From NCBI GenBank assembly GCA_012295275.1, contig CM022677.1, forward strand, positions 16,611,908 to 16,661,091: a stretch of DNA of 49,184 nucleotides. Reading direction: 5' to 3'. The notes under the pieces were generated by a model. It was not told the DNA's origin. It saw only the letters and a program-made list of their open reading frames with translations, and did not search any database. Position numbers and translations under genes: made by a program. Source of the stretch: Chrysomallon squamiferum. Its lineage: Eukaryota > Mollusca > Gastropoda > Neomphalida > Peltospiridae. The number at the start of each line of letters is the position of its first letter. Position 1 is the first letter of the stretch. This document shows, one piece after another, positions 12,989 through 30,100 of the stretch.

Positions 12989-12991
<3 letters not shown>
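12651..12991. repeat. Right flank of the tandem array
   Basis: Non-coding AT-rich sequence matching the left flank (about 600-950), including TTTATTGCTTGCACCCAGTT. Because the same diverged sequence lies on both sides, the array appears to have expanded inside a pre-existing locus. Confidence 0.65.

Positions 12992-13077
<86 letters not shown>
12992..13077. repeat. (GA)n microsatellite
   Basis: About 86 bp of GA repeats with a single GATA interruption, followed by a short (GT)n run to about 13105. It is the counterpart of the tract at 959-1019. Confidence 0.97.
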
Positions 13078-13080
<3 letters not shown>

Positions 13081-13539
13081 GTGTGTGTGTGTGTCTGTGT
13101 GTGTGTATGTAGGTATGTATATATATATATTTCTCTATGGTTATCTGTTAGTGTCTCTGTCAGTCATTCTCTGTGTGCATGTATATCTATCTGTTTGTCT
13201 GCATGTTTGGCTGGATATGAAAACTCGTGGTATGTACTGTTCTGTCTATGAGGCGCTTCGAACTGAGAAAAGTAACCTATGGTCTAATGATGAAGTCTTT
13301 CCTCTCTCTTATAACAATTATTCAAAATAAAACTGCTATCATGTACGACCTTTCTACTAATGACCTTTTTACGTCACAGTATCTTCATCCACTTCTACAA
13401 ATAAAACTGTTAATTACTTTGACAACCATATAAAATAATGTAACAATTTCACATGACAGTTATAAAAGCTAAAACTAAAATAAAATTCGTTACAATTTCT
13501 CTGATAAATTAAAACATGGAGCGGTGTGTTGTAATCTAG
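13078..13539. repeat. P-flank copy leading into a SINE
   Basis: Contains the P-flank sequence (about 13210-13500), and the first bases of a P block (GGTGTGTTGTAAT near 13522-13534). The SINE interrupts it there. No coding sequence was seen. Confidence 0.6.
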
Positions 13540-13760
13540 GTGTGTCTAGGTGTGTCTCGATGGCCGAACCGTAACATCGACCGCCTTCTGAGTCCGGGTG
13601 AATGGGTGTCATACGTTCGAGTCTCGTCAGCGGCATCTGACGGGTTTGTGAGGTCGTGACTGGACTTTGTCCTCCTGCGCCAGTGCGTTCCTGAATATTA
13701 TCTAAGTGCAGAGTCTAATCAGATGTACATAGGCCAGAGTATATTCAAAATCCTCAACTA
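13540..13760 (+). mobile_element. SINE-like element, diverged copy 6
   Basis: Clearly related to the array SINEs but older, with several substitutions. It retains the B box GTTCGAGTC near 13616-13624 and reads CTTTGTCCTCCTGCGCCAG where the array copies differ. It lies inside a P-block remnant and is followed at once by diverged units of the 42-bp minisatellite instead of a (CATA)n tail. Confidence 0.7.
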
Positions 13761-13920
13761 TATACACACAGACGTAAACGTACACACACATACAGCCACA
13801 CAGACGTAAATGTACACACACTTATACATCTATACGTACACACAGAGGTAAACATACACACACATAGACTTATATGCAAACGAACACACGTAAACGTACA
13901 CACACACATATATACATATC
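13761..13920. repeat. Short 42-bp-type minisatellite, about four diverged units
   Basis: Degenerate units built on GACGTAAACGTACACACAC and TATACGTACACACAGAGG. Variant forms scattered through the 8-kb array (a CAGCCACACAG form, a CAGAGGTAAAC form and a CACATAGAC form) all occur here within 160 bp. The segment ends at the same CTGTGCCTCTCATTATCTAT boundary as the big array. Confidence 0.75.
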
Positions 13921-13957
13921 TGTGCCTCTCATTATCTATGTTGATCTTACTATCTGA

Positions 13958-15540
<1,583 letters not shown>

Positions 15541-15838
15541 CTGACCCTGTCTCTGTCATGTAGGACAACTAAAGACCTTTAGCATCAAAATACCTGCACT
15601 TATAAAGGAAATTTCAGCCAGGTTTCAACGACCGTCAGTTCGACGTTACATAATGTAACAGTTTCACATCACAGTTATCAAAGCTAAAACTAAAACAGAA
15701 TTTCTTACAGTTTCTCTGATAAACTGAAAATAAAAAGGATTAGTGTGTTGTAATTTCCGCTACATGCTTTTCCGTGGTCTCATGAGATGATAACGTGCAT
15801 ATTCCCGCTGTTTTGTAATCCTTTCTAATAATATATAC
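15541..15838. repeat. Degraded P-flank and P-block fragment
   Basis: About 15560-15720 matches the P flank (CATAATGTAACAGTTTCACATCACAGTTAT region) and about 15750-15825 retains a decayed P-block start. The X-box, CRE and second E-box are missing. It occupies the same place relative to the next SINE as 13210-13539 does to copy 6. Confidence 0.6.
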
Positions 15839-15933
15839 ATATTACATACGTACATACATACATACATACATACATACATACATACATACATACATACATA
15901 CATACATACCTACGTACGTACGTACGTACATAC
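15839..15933. repeat. (CATA)n tract grading into (CGTA)n
   Basis: Tetranucleotide tract that changes from CATA to four CGTA units at its 3' end (about 15912-15928), directly before a SINE fragment. Confidence 0.9.
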
Positions 15934-16106
15934 GGTTCGGTGGCGAACGGGTGACACACGTTCGAGTCTCGTCAGCGGCATCTGACGGGTTTGTGAGGTC
16001 GTGATTGAACTTTGTCCTCCTGCGCCAGTGTGTTCCCTAATATTGTCTGTGTGCAGAGTCTAATCAGATGTACATAAGACAGAGAATATTCAAAATCCTA
16101 AACTAC
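15934..16106 (+). mobile_element. SINE-like element, 5'-truncated copy 7
   Basis: Retains a shortened A-box region (GGTTCGGTGGCGAACGG), the B box and the full 3' body. The anticodon-arm region is deleted. It is followed directly by minisatellite units at 16107. It lies about 2343 bp from the same point in copy 6, in step with a tandem duplication of the SINE-minisatellite-module composite. Confidence 0.68.
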
Positions 16107-16192
16107 ATAGATACACACAGACGTAAATGTACACACACTTATACATATATGCAAACGCACAGACGTAAACGTACACACACACATATATACAT
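16107..16192. repeat. Short 42-bp-type minisatellite, about two units
   Basis: Two units (ACGTAAATGTACACACACTT and ACGTAAACGTACACACACAC forms) lie between the SINE and the conserved CTGTGCCTCTCATTATCTAT flank. This is the smallest of the three loci. Confidence 0.75.
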
Positions 16193-16233
16193 CTCTGTGC
16201 CTCTCATTATCTATGTTGATCTTACAATCTGAA

Positions 16234-16238
<5 letters not shown>

Positions 16239-16298
<60 letters not shown>

Positions 16299-16307
16299 CT
16301 CTCTCAG

Positions 16308-16356
<49 letters not shown>
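16239..16356. repeat. (CT)n-(TA)n-(GT)n compound microsatellite
   Basis: CT repeats at 16239-16292, a short (TA)n, then (GT)n at 16321-16355. Same order as at 13961-14085. Confidence 0.95.
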
Positions 16357-16359
<3 letters not shown>

Positions 16360-16493
16360 ACAGTCTGTCTGTCTTTATCTATCTATAGTCCTGTGTATAA
16401 TAAAACTATCTATTTATCAATCAATTTCCATCTCGAACCTTATCCATCTGCCTGACTGTCTATTTATCACTTTATCTCTCTATCTACCTACCA

Positions 16494-16554
<61 letters not shown>

Positions 16555-17285
16555 ACTCGCTGTCTCTATTTTTCAATCTACCCATTTCTCCACTTGTCTG
16601 TGTGTCTGTATTTCAGTCTGACGTTTCTTTTGTTCTCATTCAAACCTCAATGTAAAGAGATTACGTTTGTACGGGGAACAAAAAAACAAACAAACAAACA
16701 AAAAGAAAGACATAAAACAAGATTTGAAAATGAGGCTTGCTTCTCATTCAGAAATGAAACGTTCAGTTTGATTGGCGATGACCGTTGCATTATATCAAAT
16801 CATCATAGGCTACAAATATATATATATAATAAATTGGTTATTATAAAAGGAAGAGCATTATCAAGCCTTTGGGAACGCTATTGGAAAATAAGATATCAAT
16901 TTCCGTCCGTAGTTTTATGAAATAAAAATAAAAGCAATGATACATTTTTCTGATGAACTGAAACAAGGAATGGCTCCTTTTGACTTCCGGCACGTGATTT
17001 CAGGTTCCTGCCGTCTGCTGCGCCGTATTTTCGTCTTGTTGCTAGGCAACGAACAGATGGATACCTGCTGTTTCCACACCCATATCGTTCGTAGATTTGA
17101 ATCTGTTCTAATCAGCTTTTAGTTTTTAGCTTTTACGTTCAGTTCGAGTTAGTATTTGCCTCTTTGTGTACATCACTTTTGATTTCTTCTTCTGTCTTTC
17201 TGTGACTTTTTTGTCTCCTGTTGCTGTGTCTTTCTTTCTGTCTTTCATTGTTTTTTATATATAACTCTTTGTGATTCTCTCTTTG

Positions 17286-17288
<3 letters not shown>
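16357..17288. repeat. Module M, copy 2
   Basis: Single (unduplicated) version of the module, with (TATC)n at about 16495-16553, an E-box near 16991 and a perfect X-box-like GTTGCTAGGCAAC at 17038-17050. No credible gene is seen; short ORFs with Phe/Leu/Ser-rich products follow base composition. Confidence 0.7.
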
Positions 17289-17381
<93 letters not shown>

Positions 17382-17499
17382 CAGCTATATGTCTTTGTAT
17401 GCATTTCTCTTTCTCTGTCATTATCTGTAGTTCTATGTATGTATGCATCTATCTGTCGAACTGTTCTATCGAATATATCTATGTATCTCTGTCTTTATG

Positions 17500-17530
<31 letters not shown>

Positions 17531-17610
17531 ATCTATATATCTATATCTATCTATCTATCTATCTATCTATATCTATATATCTGTCTATCTATCTACATAG
17601 CGCAAGCAAA
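17289..17610. repeat. (CT)n and (TATC)n microsatellites closing the composite repeat
   Basis: About 88 bp of CT (17289-17376), a non-repeat spacer, then TATC/TA-rich repeats at about 17500-17600. This is the last point of clear homology to the repeat families before unique sequence begins. Confidence 0.92.
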
Positions 17611-19639
<2,029 letters not shown>

Positions 19640-19652
19640 TACACACGTTTTA

Positions 19653-19777
19653 TTTGCGAACAAAATTGCAGAATGATAAGAGTATTATTTAGAAAAGAGG
19701 TTTTCAGACTGTGCTACACAAGCAATATATATATATTCTAAATAATACTGTTATCATTCTGCAATTTTGTTCGCAAA
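19653..19777. repeat. Strong hairpin: 42-bp inverted repeat with a 41-nt loop
   Basis: Arms 19653-19694 and 19736-19777 are reverse complements with a single G-G mismatch (19680 with 19750). The outer T and A runs can extend the stem. It could be a small foldback element, a replication-error inversion, or an RNA hairpin if transcribed. It has no coding content. Confidence 0.85.
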
Positions 19778-20098
19778 AAAAAAAAAACGGTTATATACAT
19801 TTCGTGAGTTTTGTATTCTGTTCATGACGGAGTTAACATTAGACATGCACTCACAAAAACAAATACATTGGTATAAATACACGCATACATACACATACAA
19901 ACACACATTGGTAAACACATACATACAAATATACATTCTTAAAGGCATACATACAAATTAAAACACATATAACACGTACACATACAGAATAACAAACGCC
20001 TACACGTACACATTTGGACATGTACATATATATATGCACGCAATGTATATGTTTTACATAAACTGACACACACACATCCCCACACATACGCACACATT

Positions 20099-20100
<2 letters not shown>
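19778..20100. other. CA-rich non-coding spacer
   Basis: Poly(A) continuation, then degenerate CACATAC/ACACGTACAC sequence. It vaguely resembles the minisatellite in composition but lacks its 42-bp register. Short ORFs in all frames follow the low complexity. Confidence 0.6.

Positions 20101-20194
<94 letters not shown>
20101..20194. repeat. (GA)n microsatellite
   Basis: 94 bp of GA repeats lying 36 bp beyond the predicted splice donor of the LRR exon, so on the minus strand it reads as (CT)n in the intron. Confidence 0.97.
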
Positions 20195-20197
<3 letters not shown>

Positions 20198-20224
20198 ACA
20201 TTTTTTTTTCAAATGTCAGACTAA

Positions 20225-20230
20225 GCTTAC
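20225..20230 (-). other. Predicted 5' splice donor of the LRR exon
   Basis: Reads GTAAGC on the minus strand and overlaps the in-frame TAA. Splicing here would remove the stop and add two bases (GA) of a split codon to the next exon. Confidence 0.55.
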
Positions 20231-20628
20231 TCAGCTTTTGTAAGTCCTTTTAAGAAAGTCATCTTGTTTGCAAAAGATATTCCAGCATTTTGAAGACTCA
20301 GATATCCTACTGAATGTGCCAATCTAATCAAAGCCTCCTTTCCTAAAGACGGGTTACTTTTTGACTTGATTCGAAGAATATTTGTTGTTGAATTGAATGG
20401 GAAATCTGATTTTGATAAAGTCCTAGAAGGATGGAGGTGTACAACAAATCGAACAGTCTTTCTCTGTTGTGTCGGTACGGACAGACTGGCAAAGACATTT
20501 GGTGATTCTGGAGTAACGACTTGATAAATAAAAGAAGAGCTGTAACAACCACACTGTGAAGGACACTGTGCTCGAACTCCAAGACAGATGAAGTATATGA
20601 AGATCAATAGAATAATTTCCATTATATT
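20231..20628 (-). CDS. First coding exon of a secreted or membrane LRR protein (partial gene)
   Basis: The only convincing coding sequence in the window. From ATG at 20622-20620 the product starts with a signal peptide (about residues 1-18, hydrophobic core IILLIFIYFICLG, likely cut after VRA). An LRRNT-like cysteine cluster C20, C24, C26 follows. There is an Asn-Ser-Thr sequon at 77 and two LRR-like segments (about 82-105, and 106-130 with LSLQNAGI). The frame continues to a TAA at 20229-20227, but that stop overlaps a good splice donor, GTAAGC at 20230-20225. An acceptor (TTTTCAG) ends at 20629, six bases before the ATG. The exon is therefore probably 20628-20231, ending in phase 2. LRR modules in LGR-type receptor genes are often on phase-2 exons. 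The usual fourth LRRNT cysteine is absent. No next exon was found downstream on this strand, so the specific receptor cannot be named. Confidence 0.68.
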
Positions 20629-20645
20629 CTGAAAATTTAAATTAT
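20629..20645 (-). other. Predicted 3' splice acceptor upstream of the LRR start codon
   Basis: Reads TTTAAATTTTCAG on the minus strand, with the AG at 20630-20629, six bases upstream of the ATG. It implies an untranslated upstream exon, not found here. Confidence 0.45.
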
Positions 20646-20691
20646 TCCAAATTCACATTGGTTCGACCACTTGGAAAAAATAAAATAATAA

Positions 20692-20805
<114 letters not shown>

Positions 20806-20832
20806 ATGTCACGTTTACTTGTAAAACAGGTT

Positions 20833-21140
20833 AAGTTGTCCGCGCCATTTTATGACGTAGTTATGACCTAGCGACTGACATCTTTGGGTACTTGACCCCT
20901 GAAATTTGTTTCCGATTTTTGTTTTTCTTCGACAGTCAATGAATTATTTCTTTTACGATTGTGTGACGTCATAACACATGCCGGAACTTGCCACACACCA
21001 TCACAGCGCGAGCACGCACGTTAACAGCTCTAAGCACTCAGTTAGTTGCGTAGCAACAAGTAATAACTGACAAAGAGATCAAGGCCGTGACGCGAAAACA
21101 CGTGGTGGAAATTATAACACGCCACTCCGTGTTTGTAACG
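20833..21140 (-). promoter_or_regulatory. P block, inverted copy
   Basis: Reverse-oriented P block. On the given strand it starts GCGCCATTTTATGACGTAG, has TGACGTCA near 20965, a symmetric X-box variant GTTGCGTAGCAAC at 21045-21057 and CACGTG near 21099. It lies about 200 bp upstream of the LRR exon's predicted acceptor on the minus strand, in the orientation opposite to its relatives at 1381. Any effect on that gene is speculative. Confidence 0.5.
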
Positions 21141-22950
<1,810 letters not shown>

Positions 22951-23255
22951 TATATTTATATGTTCATCTGTTAGTGTCTCTGTCACTCATCCTCTGTGTG
23001 CATGTCTCTCTGTCTGTTTGTCTGTATGTATGGCTAGATATCAAAAAGTCATGGTATCTGTTGTTCCGTCTGTGAGGCGGTTCAAATAAAAAAAAGAAGT
23101 ACAGGTCTAATGATTATGTCTTTCTTGTCTGTTATCTGAATGATTAAAAATAAAACTGATATCATTTACGACTGCTAGTAAAGTTTGGCGATAGAATATC
23201 TACATCCACTGCTACAAATAAAACTGTTAGTTACTTTAGCAACCACATAAAATAA
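22951..23255. repeat. P flank, forward copy, ending at the SINE
   Basis: Forward P flank as at 40047-40415, including GAGGCGGTTCAAATAAAAAA. Where a P block would be expected, a truncated SINE begins. With 21141-21470 it makes the ends of this ~2.4-kb unit inverted relative to each other. Confidence 0.62.
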
Positions 23256-23328
23256 GGTGACACACGTTCGAGTCTCGTCAGCGGCATCTGACGGGCTTGT
23301 GAGGTCGTGATTGGACATTGTCCTCCTG
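23256..23328 (+). mobile_element. SINE remnant truncated on both sides, fused to the minisatellite
   Basis: 73 bp remain, including the B box GTTCGAGTC near 23264-23272 and the sequence to TTGTCCTCCTG. The 5' tRNA-like A-box half is missing, and so is the 3' body, which elsewhere separates the SINE from the minisatellite. The next base starts ACGTAAATGTACAC, the first minisatellite unit. Confidence 0.7.
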
Positions 23329-23984
23329 ACGTAAATGTACACACACTTATACATATATACGTACACACAGACGTAAATGTACACACAAGTACAGGTGCAC
23401 AGACGTAAACGTACACACACTTATACATATATACGTACACACAGACGTAAATGTACACACACTTATACATATATACGTACACACAGACGTAAATGTACAC
23501 ACACTATACATATATATACATATATACGTACACACAGACGTTAATGTACACACACTTATACATATATACGTACACACGTAAAGACGTAAACGTACACACA
23601 TACATAATACGTACACACAGATAAAGTACACACTGCACAGACGTAAACGTACACACACTTATACATATATATACGTACACAGATGCACAGACGTAAACGT
23701 ACACACACTTATACATATATACGTACACACAGACGTAAATGTACACACACTTATACATATATACGTACACACAGACGTAAATGTACACACACTTATACAT
23801 ATATACGTACACACAGACGTAAACGTACACACACATAAATTATACATATATACGTACACACAGACGTAAATGTACACACACTTATATACATATATACGTA
23901 CAGCACAGACGTAAACACAGACGTAAATGTACACACAGACATATACATATATACGTACACAGACGTTAAAGAGTATTGCACACA
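23329..23984. repeat. 42-bp minisatellite array, segment left of the gap
   Basis: About 15 units with more irregular spacing than the array interior. Several units have internal indels (near 23575-23640 and 23890-23975), and the last bases before the gap (GTTAAAGAGTATTGCAC) match no unit. This may reflect edge decay or low-quality assembly. Confidence 0.9.
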
Positions 23985-24184
23985 NNNNNNNNNNNNNNNN
24001 NNNNNNNNNNNNNNNNNNNNNNNNNNNNNNNNNNNNNNNNNNNNNNNNNNNNNNNNNNNNNNNNNNNNNNNNNNNNNNNNNNNNNNNNNNNNNNNNNNNN
24101 NNNNNNNNNNNNNNNNNNNNNNNNNNNNNNNNNNNNNNNNNNNNNNNNNNNNNNNNNNNNNNNNNNNNNNNNNNNNNNNNNNNN
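23985..24184. other. Assembly gap of 200 N
   Basis: Exactly 200 undetermined bases within the minisatellite. A round number suggests a placeholder, so the true number of units here is unknown. Confidence 0.98.
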
Positions 24185-27100
24185 GACGTAAACGTATATA
24201 CGTACACACTTATACATATATACGTACACACAGACGTAAATGTACACACACTTATACATATATACGTACACACAGACGTAAACGTACACACACTTATACA
24301 TATATACGTACACACAGACGTAAATGTACACACACTTATACATATATACGTACACACAGACGTAAATGTACACACACTTATACATATATACGTACACACA
24401 GACGTAAATGTACACACACTTATACATATATACGTACACACAGACGTAAATGTACACACACATATACATATATATACATATATACGTACACACAGACGTA
24501 AATGTACACACACTTATACATATATACGTACACACAGACGTAAATGTACACACACTTATACATATATACGTACACACAGACGTAAATGTACACACACTTA
24601 TACATATATGTACACACAGACGTAAATGTACACACAGACGTAAATGTACACACACAGACATCTTATACATATATATACACACAGACGTAAACGTACACAC
24701 ACTTATACATATATACGTACACACAGACGTAAATGTACACACACTTATACATATATACGTACACACAGACGTAAACGTACACACACTTATACATATATAC
24801 GTACACACAGACGTAAATGTACACACACTTATACATATATATACGTACACACAGACGTAAACGTACACACACTTATACATATATACGTACACACAGACGT
24901 AAATGTACACACACTTATACATATATACGTACACACAGACGTAAATGTACACACACTTATACATATATACGTACACACAGACGTAAACGTACAAATGTAA
25001 ACACACACTTATACATATATACGTACACACAGACACACACACTCTATACATATATACGTACACACAGACGTAAACGTACACACACTTATACATATATACG
25101 TACACACAGACGTAAATGTACACACACTTATACATATATACGTACACACAGACGTAAACGTACACACAAGTACAGCTGCACAGACGTAAATGTACACACA
25201 CTTATACATATATACGTACACACAGACGTAAATGTACACACACTTATACATATATACGTACACACAGACGTAAATGTACACACACTTATACATATATACG
25301 TACACACAGAGTAAATGTAACAATGTACATATACGTACACACAGACGTAAATGTACACACACTTATACATATATACGTACACACAGACGTAAACGTACAC
25401 ACACTTATACATATATACGTACACACAGACGTAAACGTACACACATTTATACATATATACGTACACACAGACGTAAATGTACACACATATACATATATAC
25501 GTACACACAGACGTAAACGTACACACACTTATACATATATACGTACACACAGACGTAAATGTACACACACTTATACATATATACGTACACACAGACGTAA
25601 ACGTACACACACTTATACATATATACGTACACACAGACGTAAACGTACACACAAGTACAGCTGCACAGACGTAAATGTACACACACTTATACATATATAC
25701 GTACACACAGACGTAAATGTACACACACTTATACATATATACGTACACACAGACGTAAATGTACACACACTTATACATATATACGTACACACGTAAACGT
25801 AGATATAAACGTACACAGACGTACATATACTACACACAGACGTAAATGTACACACACACTTATACATATATACGTACACACACACAGACGTAAATGTACA
25901 CACACTTATACATATATACGTACACACAGACGTAAAATGTACACACACTTATAAAATGTACACACAGAGGTAAACACACATATACATATATACACACACA
26001 GACGTAAACGTACACACACTTATACATATATACGTACACACAGAGGTAAATGTACACACACACACGTACACATTATACATATATACGTACACACAGACGT
26101 AAATGTACACACACTTATACATATATACGTACACACAGACGTAAACGTACACACAAGTACATACACACACGTAAATGTACACACACTTATACATATATAC
26201 GTACACACAGACGTAAACGTACACACACTTATACATATATACGTACACACAGACGTAAATGTACACACACTTATACATATATACGTACACACAGACGTAA
26301 ATGTACACACAAGTACAGCTGCACAGACGTATATGTACGTACACACAGACGTAAATGTACACACACTTATACATATATACGTACACACAGACGTAAACAC
26401 ACACTTATACATATATACGTACACACAGACGTAAATGTACACACACACATATATATACAGATAAACGTACACACAGACGTAAATGTACACACACACTTAT
26501 ACATATATACGTACACACAGACGTAAATGTACACACACTTATACATATATACGTACACACACTTAAACGTACATACGTACACACAGACGTAAATGTACAC
26601 ACACTTATACATATATACGTACACACAGACGTAAACGTACACACACACACAGTTATACATATATACGTACACACAGACGTAAACGTACACACAAATACAG
26701 CTGCACAGACGTAAACGTACACACACTTATACATATATACGTACACACAGACGTAAATGTACACACACTTATACATATATACGTACACACAGACGTAAAT
26801 GTACACACACTTATACATATATACGTACACACAGACGTAAACGTACACACACTTATACATATATACGTACACACAGACGTAAACGTACACACACTTATAC
26901 ATATATATACGTACACACAGACGTAAATGTACACACACTTATACATATATACGTACACACAGACGTAAATGTACACACACATATTATACATAAATACACA
27001 CTTATACATATATACGTACACACAGACGTAAATGTACACACAAGTACAGGTGCACAGACGTAAACGTACACACACTTATACATATATACGTACACACAGA

Positions 27101-30100
27101 CGTAAATGTACACACACTTATACATATATACGTACACACAGACGTAAATGTACACACACTTATACATATATACGTACACACAGACGTAAATGTACACACA
27201 CTTATACATATATACGTACACACAGACGTAAACGTACACACACTTATACATATATACGTACACACAGACGTAAACGTACACACTTATACATATATACGTA
27301 CACACAGACGTAAACGTACACACACTTATACATATATACGTACACACAGACGTAAATGTACACACACTTATACATATATACGTACACACAGACGTAAATG
27401 TACACACACTTATACATATATACGTACACACAGACGTAAATGTACACACACTTATACATATATACGTACACACAGACGTAAACGTACACACACTTATACA
27501 TATATACGTACACACACTTATACATATATACGTACACACAGACGTAAATGTACACACACTTATACATATATACGTACACACAGACGTAAATGTACACACA
27601 CTTATACATATATACGTACACACAGACGTAAATGTACACACACTTATACATATATACGTACACATAGAGGTAAACGTACACACACTTATACATATATACG
27701 TACACACAGACGTAAATGTACACACACTTATACATATATACGTACACATAGAGGTAAACGTACACACACTTATACATATATACGTACACACAGACGTAAA
27801 TGTACACACACTTATACATATATACGTACACACAGACGTAAATGTACACACACTTATACATATATACGTACACACAGACGTAAATGTACACACACTTATA
27901 CATATATACGTACACACAGACGTAAATGTACACACACTTATACATATATATATACGTACACACAGACGTAAACGTACACACACTTATACATATATACGTA
28001 CACACAGACGTAAATGTACACACACTTATACATATATACGTACACATAGAGGTAAACGTACACACACTTATACATATATACGTACACACAGACGTAAATG
28101 TACACACACTTATACATATATACGTACACACAGACGTAAACGTACACACAAGTACAGCTGCACAGACGTAAATGTACACACACTTATACATATATACGTA
28201 CACACAGACGTAAATGTACACACACTTATACATATATACGTACACACAGACGTAAATGTACACACACTTATACATATATACGTACACACAGACGTAAATG
28301 TACACACACTTATACATATATACGTACACACAGACGTAAACGTACACACACTTATACATATATACGTACACACAGACGTAAATGTACACACACTTATACA
28401 TATATACGTACACACAGACGTAAATGTACACACACTTATACATATATACGTACACACAGACGTAAACGTACACACACTTATACATATATACGTACACACA
28501 GACGTAAATGTACACACACTTATACATATATACGTACACACAGACGTAAATGTACACACACACTTATACATATATACGTACACACAGACGTAAATGTACA
28601 CACACACAGACGTAAATGTACACACATACATATATATACGTACACACAGACGTAAATGTACACACACTTATACATATATACGTACACACAGACGTAAATG
28701 TACACACACTTATACATATATACGTACACACAGACGTAAATGTACACACACTTATACATATATACGTACACACAGACGTACACTGCAAACGTAAACGTAC
28801 ACACACTTATACATATATACGTACACACAGACGTAAATGTACACACACTTATACATATATACGTACACACAGACGTAAACGTACACACACTTATACATAT
28901 ATATATATACGTACACAGACGTAAACGTACACACACTTATACATATATACGTACACACAGACGTAAACGTACACACACTTATACATATATACGTACACAC
29001 AGACGTAAACGTACACACACTTATACATATATACGTACACACAGACGTAAATGTACACACACTTATACATATATACGTACACACAGACGTAAATGTACAC
29101 ACACTTATACATATATACGTACACACAGACGTAAACGTACACACAAGTACAGCTGCACAGACGTAAATGTACACACACTTATACATATATACGTACACAC
29201 AGAGGTAAACGTACACACACTTAAACGTACACACAGTAAACACACATTTTATACATATATACGTACACACAGACGTAAACGTACACACACTTATACATAT
29301 ATACGTACACACAGACGTAAACGTACACACTTATACATATATACTTACACACAGACGTAAATGTACACACACTTATACATATATACGTACACACAGACGT
29401 AAACGTACACACTTATACATATATACGTACACACAGACGTACACACTGCAGACGTAAAGTACACACACTTATACGTAAACGTACACACAGACGTAAACTT
29501 ATACATATATACGTACACACAGACGTAAATGTACACACACTTATACATATATACGTACACACAGACGTAAACGTACACACACTTATACATATATACGTAC
29601 ACACAGACGTAAACGTACACACAAGTACACACAGACGTACACACACTTATACATATATACGTACAATGTAAACACACACTTATACATATATACGTACACA
29701 CAGACGTAAATGTACACACACTTATACATATATACGTACACACAGACGTAAATGTACACACACTTATACATATATACGTACACACACTTATACATATATA
29801 CGTACACATAGAGGTAAACGTACACACACTTATACATATATACGTACAGATAAATATACACACACACACTTATACATATATACGTACACACAGACGTAAA
29901 TGTACACACACTTATACATATATACGTACACACAGACGTAAACGTACACACACTTATACATATATACGTACACACAGACGTAAATGTACACACAAGTACA
30001 GCTGCACTTATACATATATATATACGTACACACAGACGTAAACGTACACACACTTATTATACATATATACGTACTGTACACACAGACGTAAATGTACACA

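Noticed and set aside
20343-20582. Second 79-codon minus-strand ORF overlapping the LRR exon
   Set aside because: Different frame of the same strand, with no signal peptide or LRR pattern; it is a shadow of the LRR frame.
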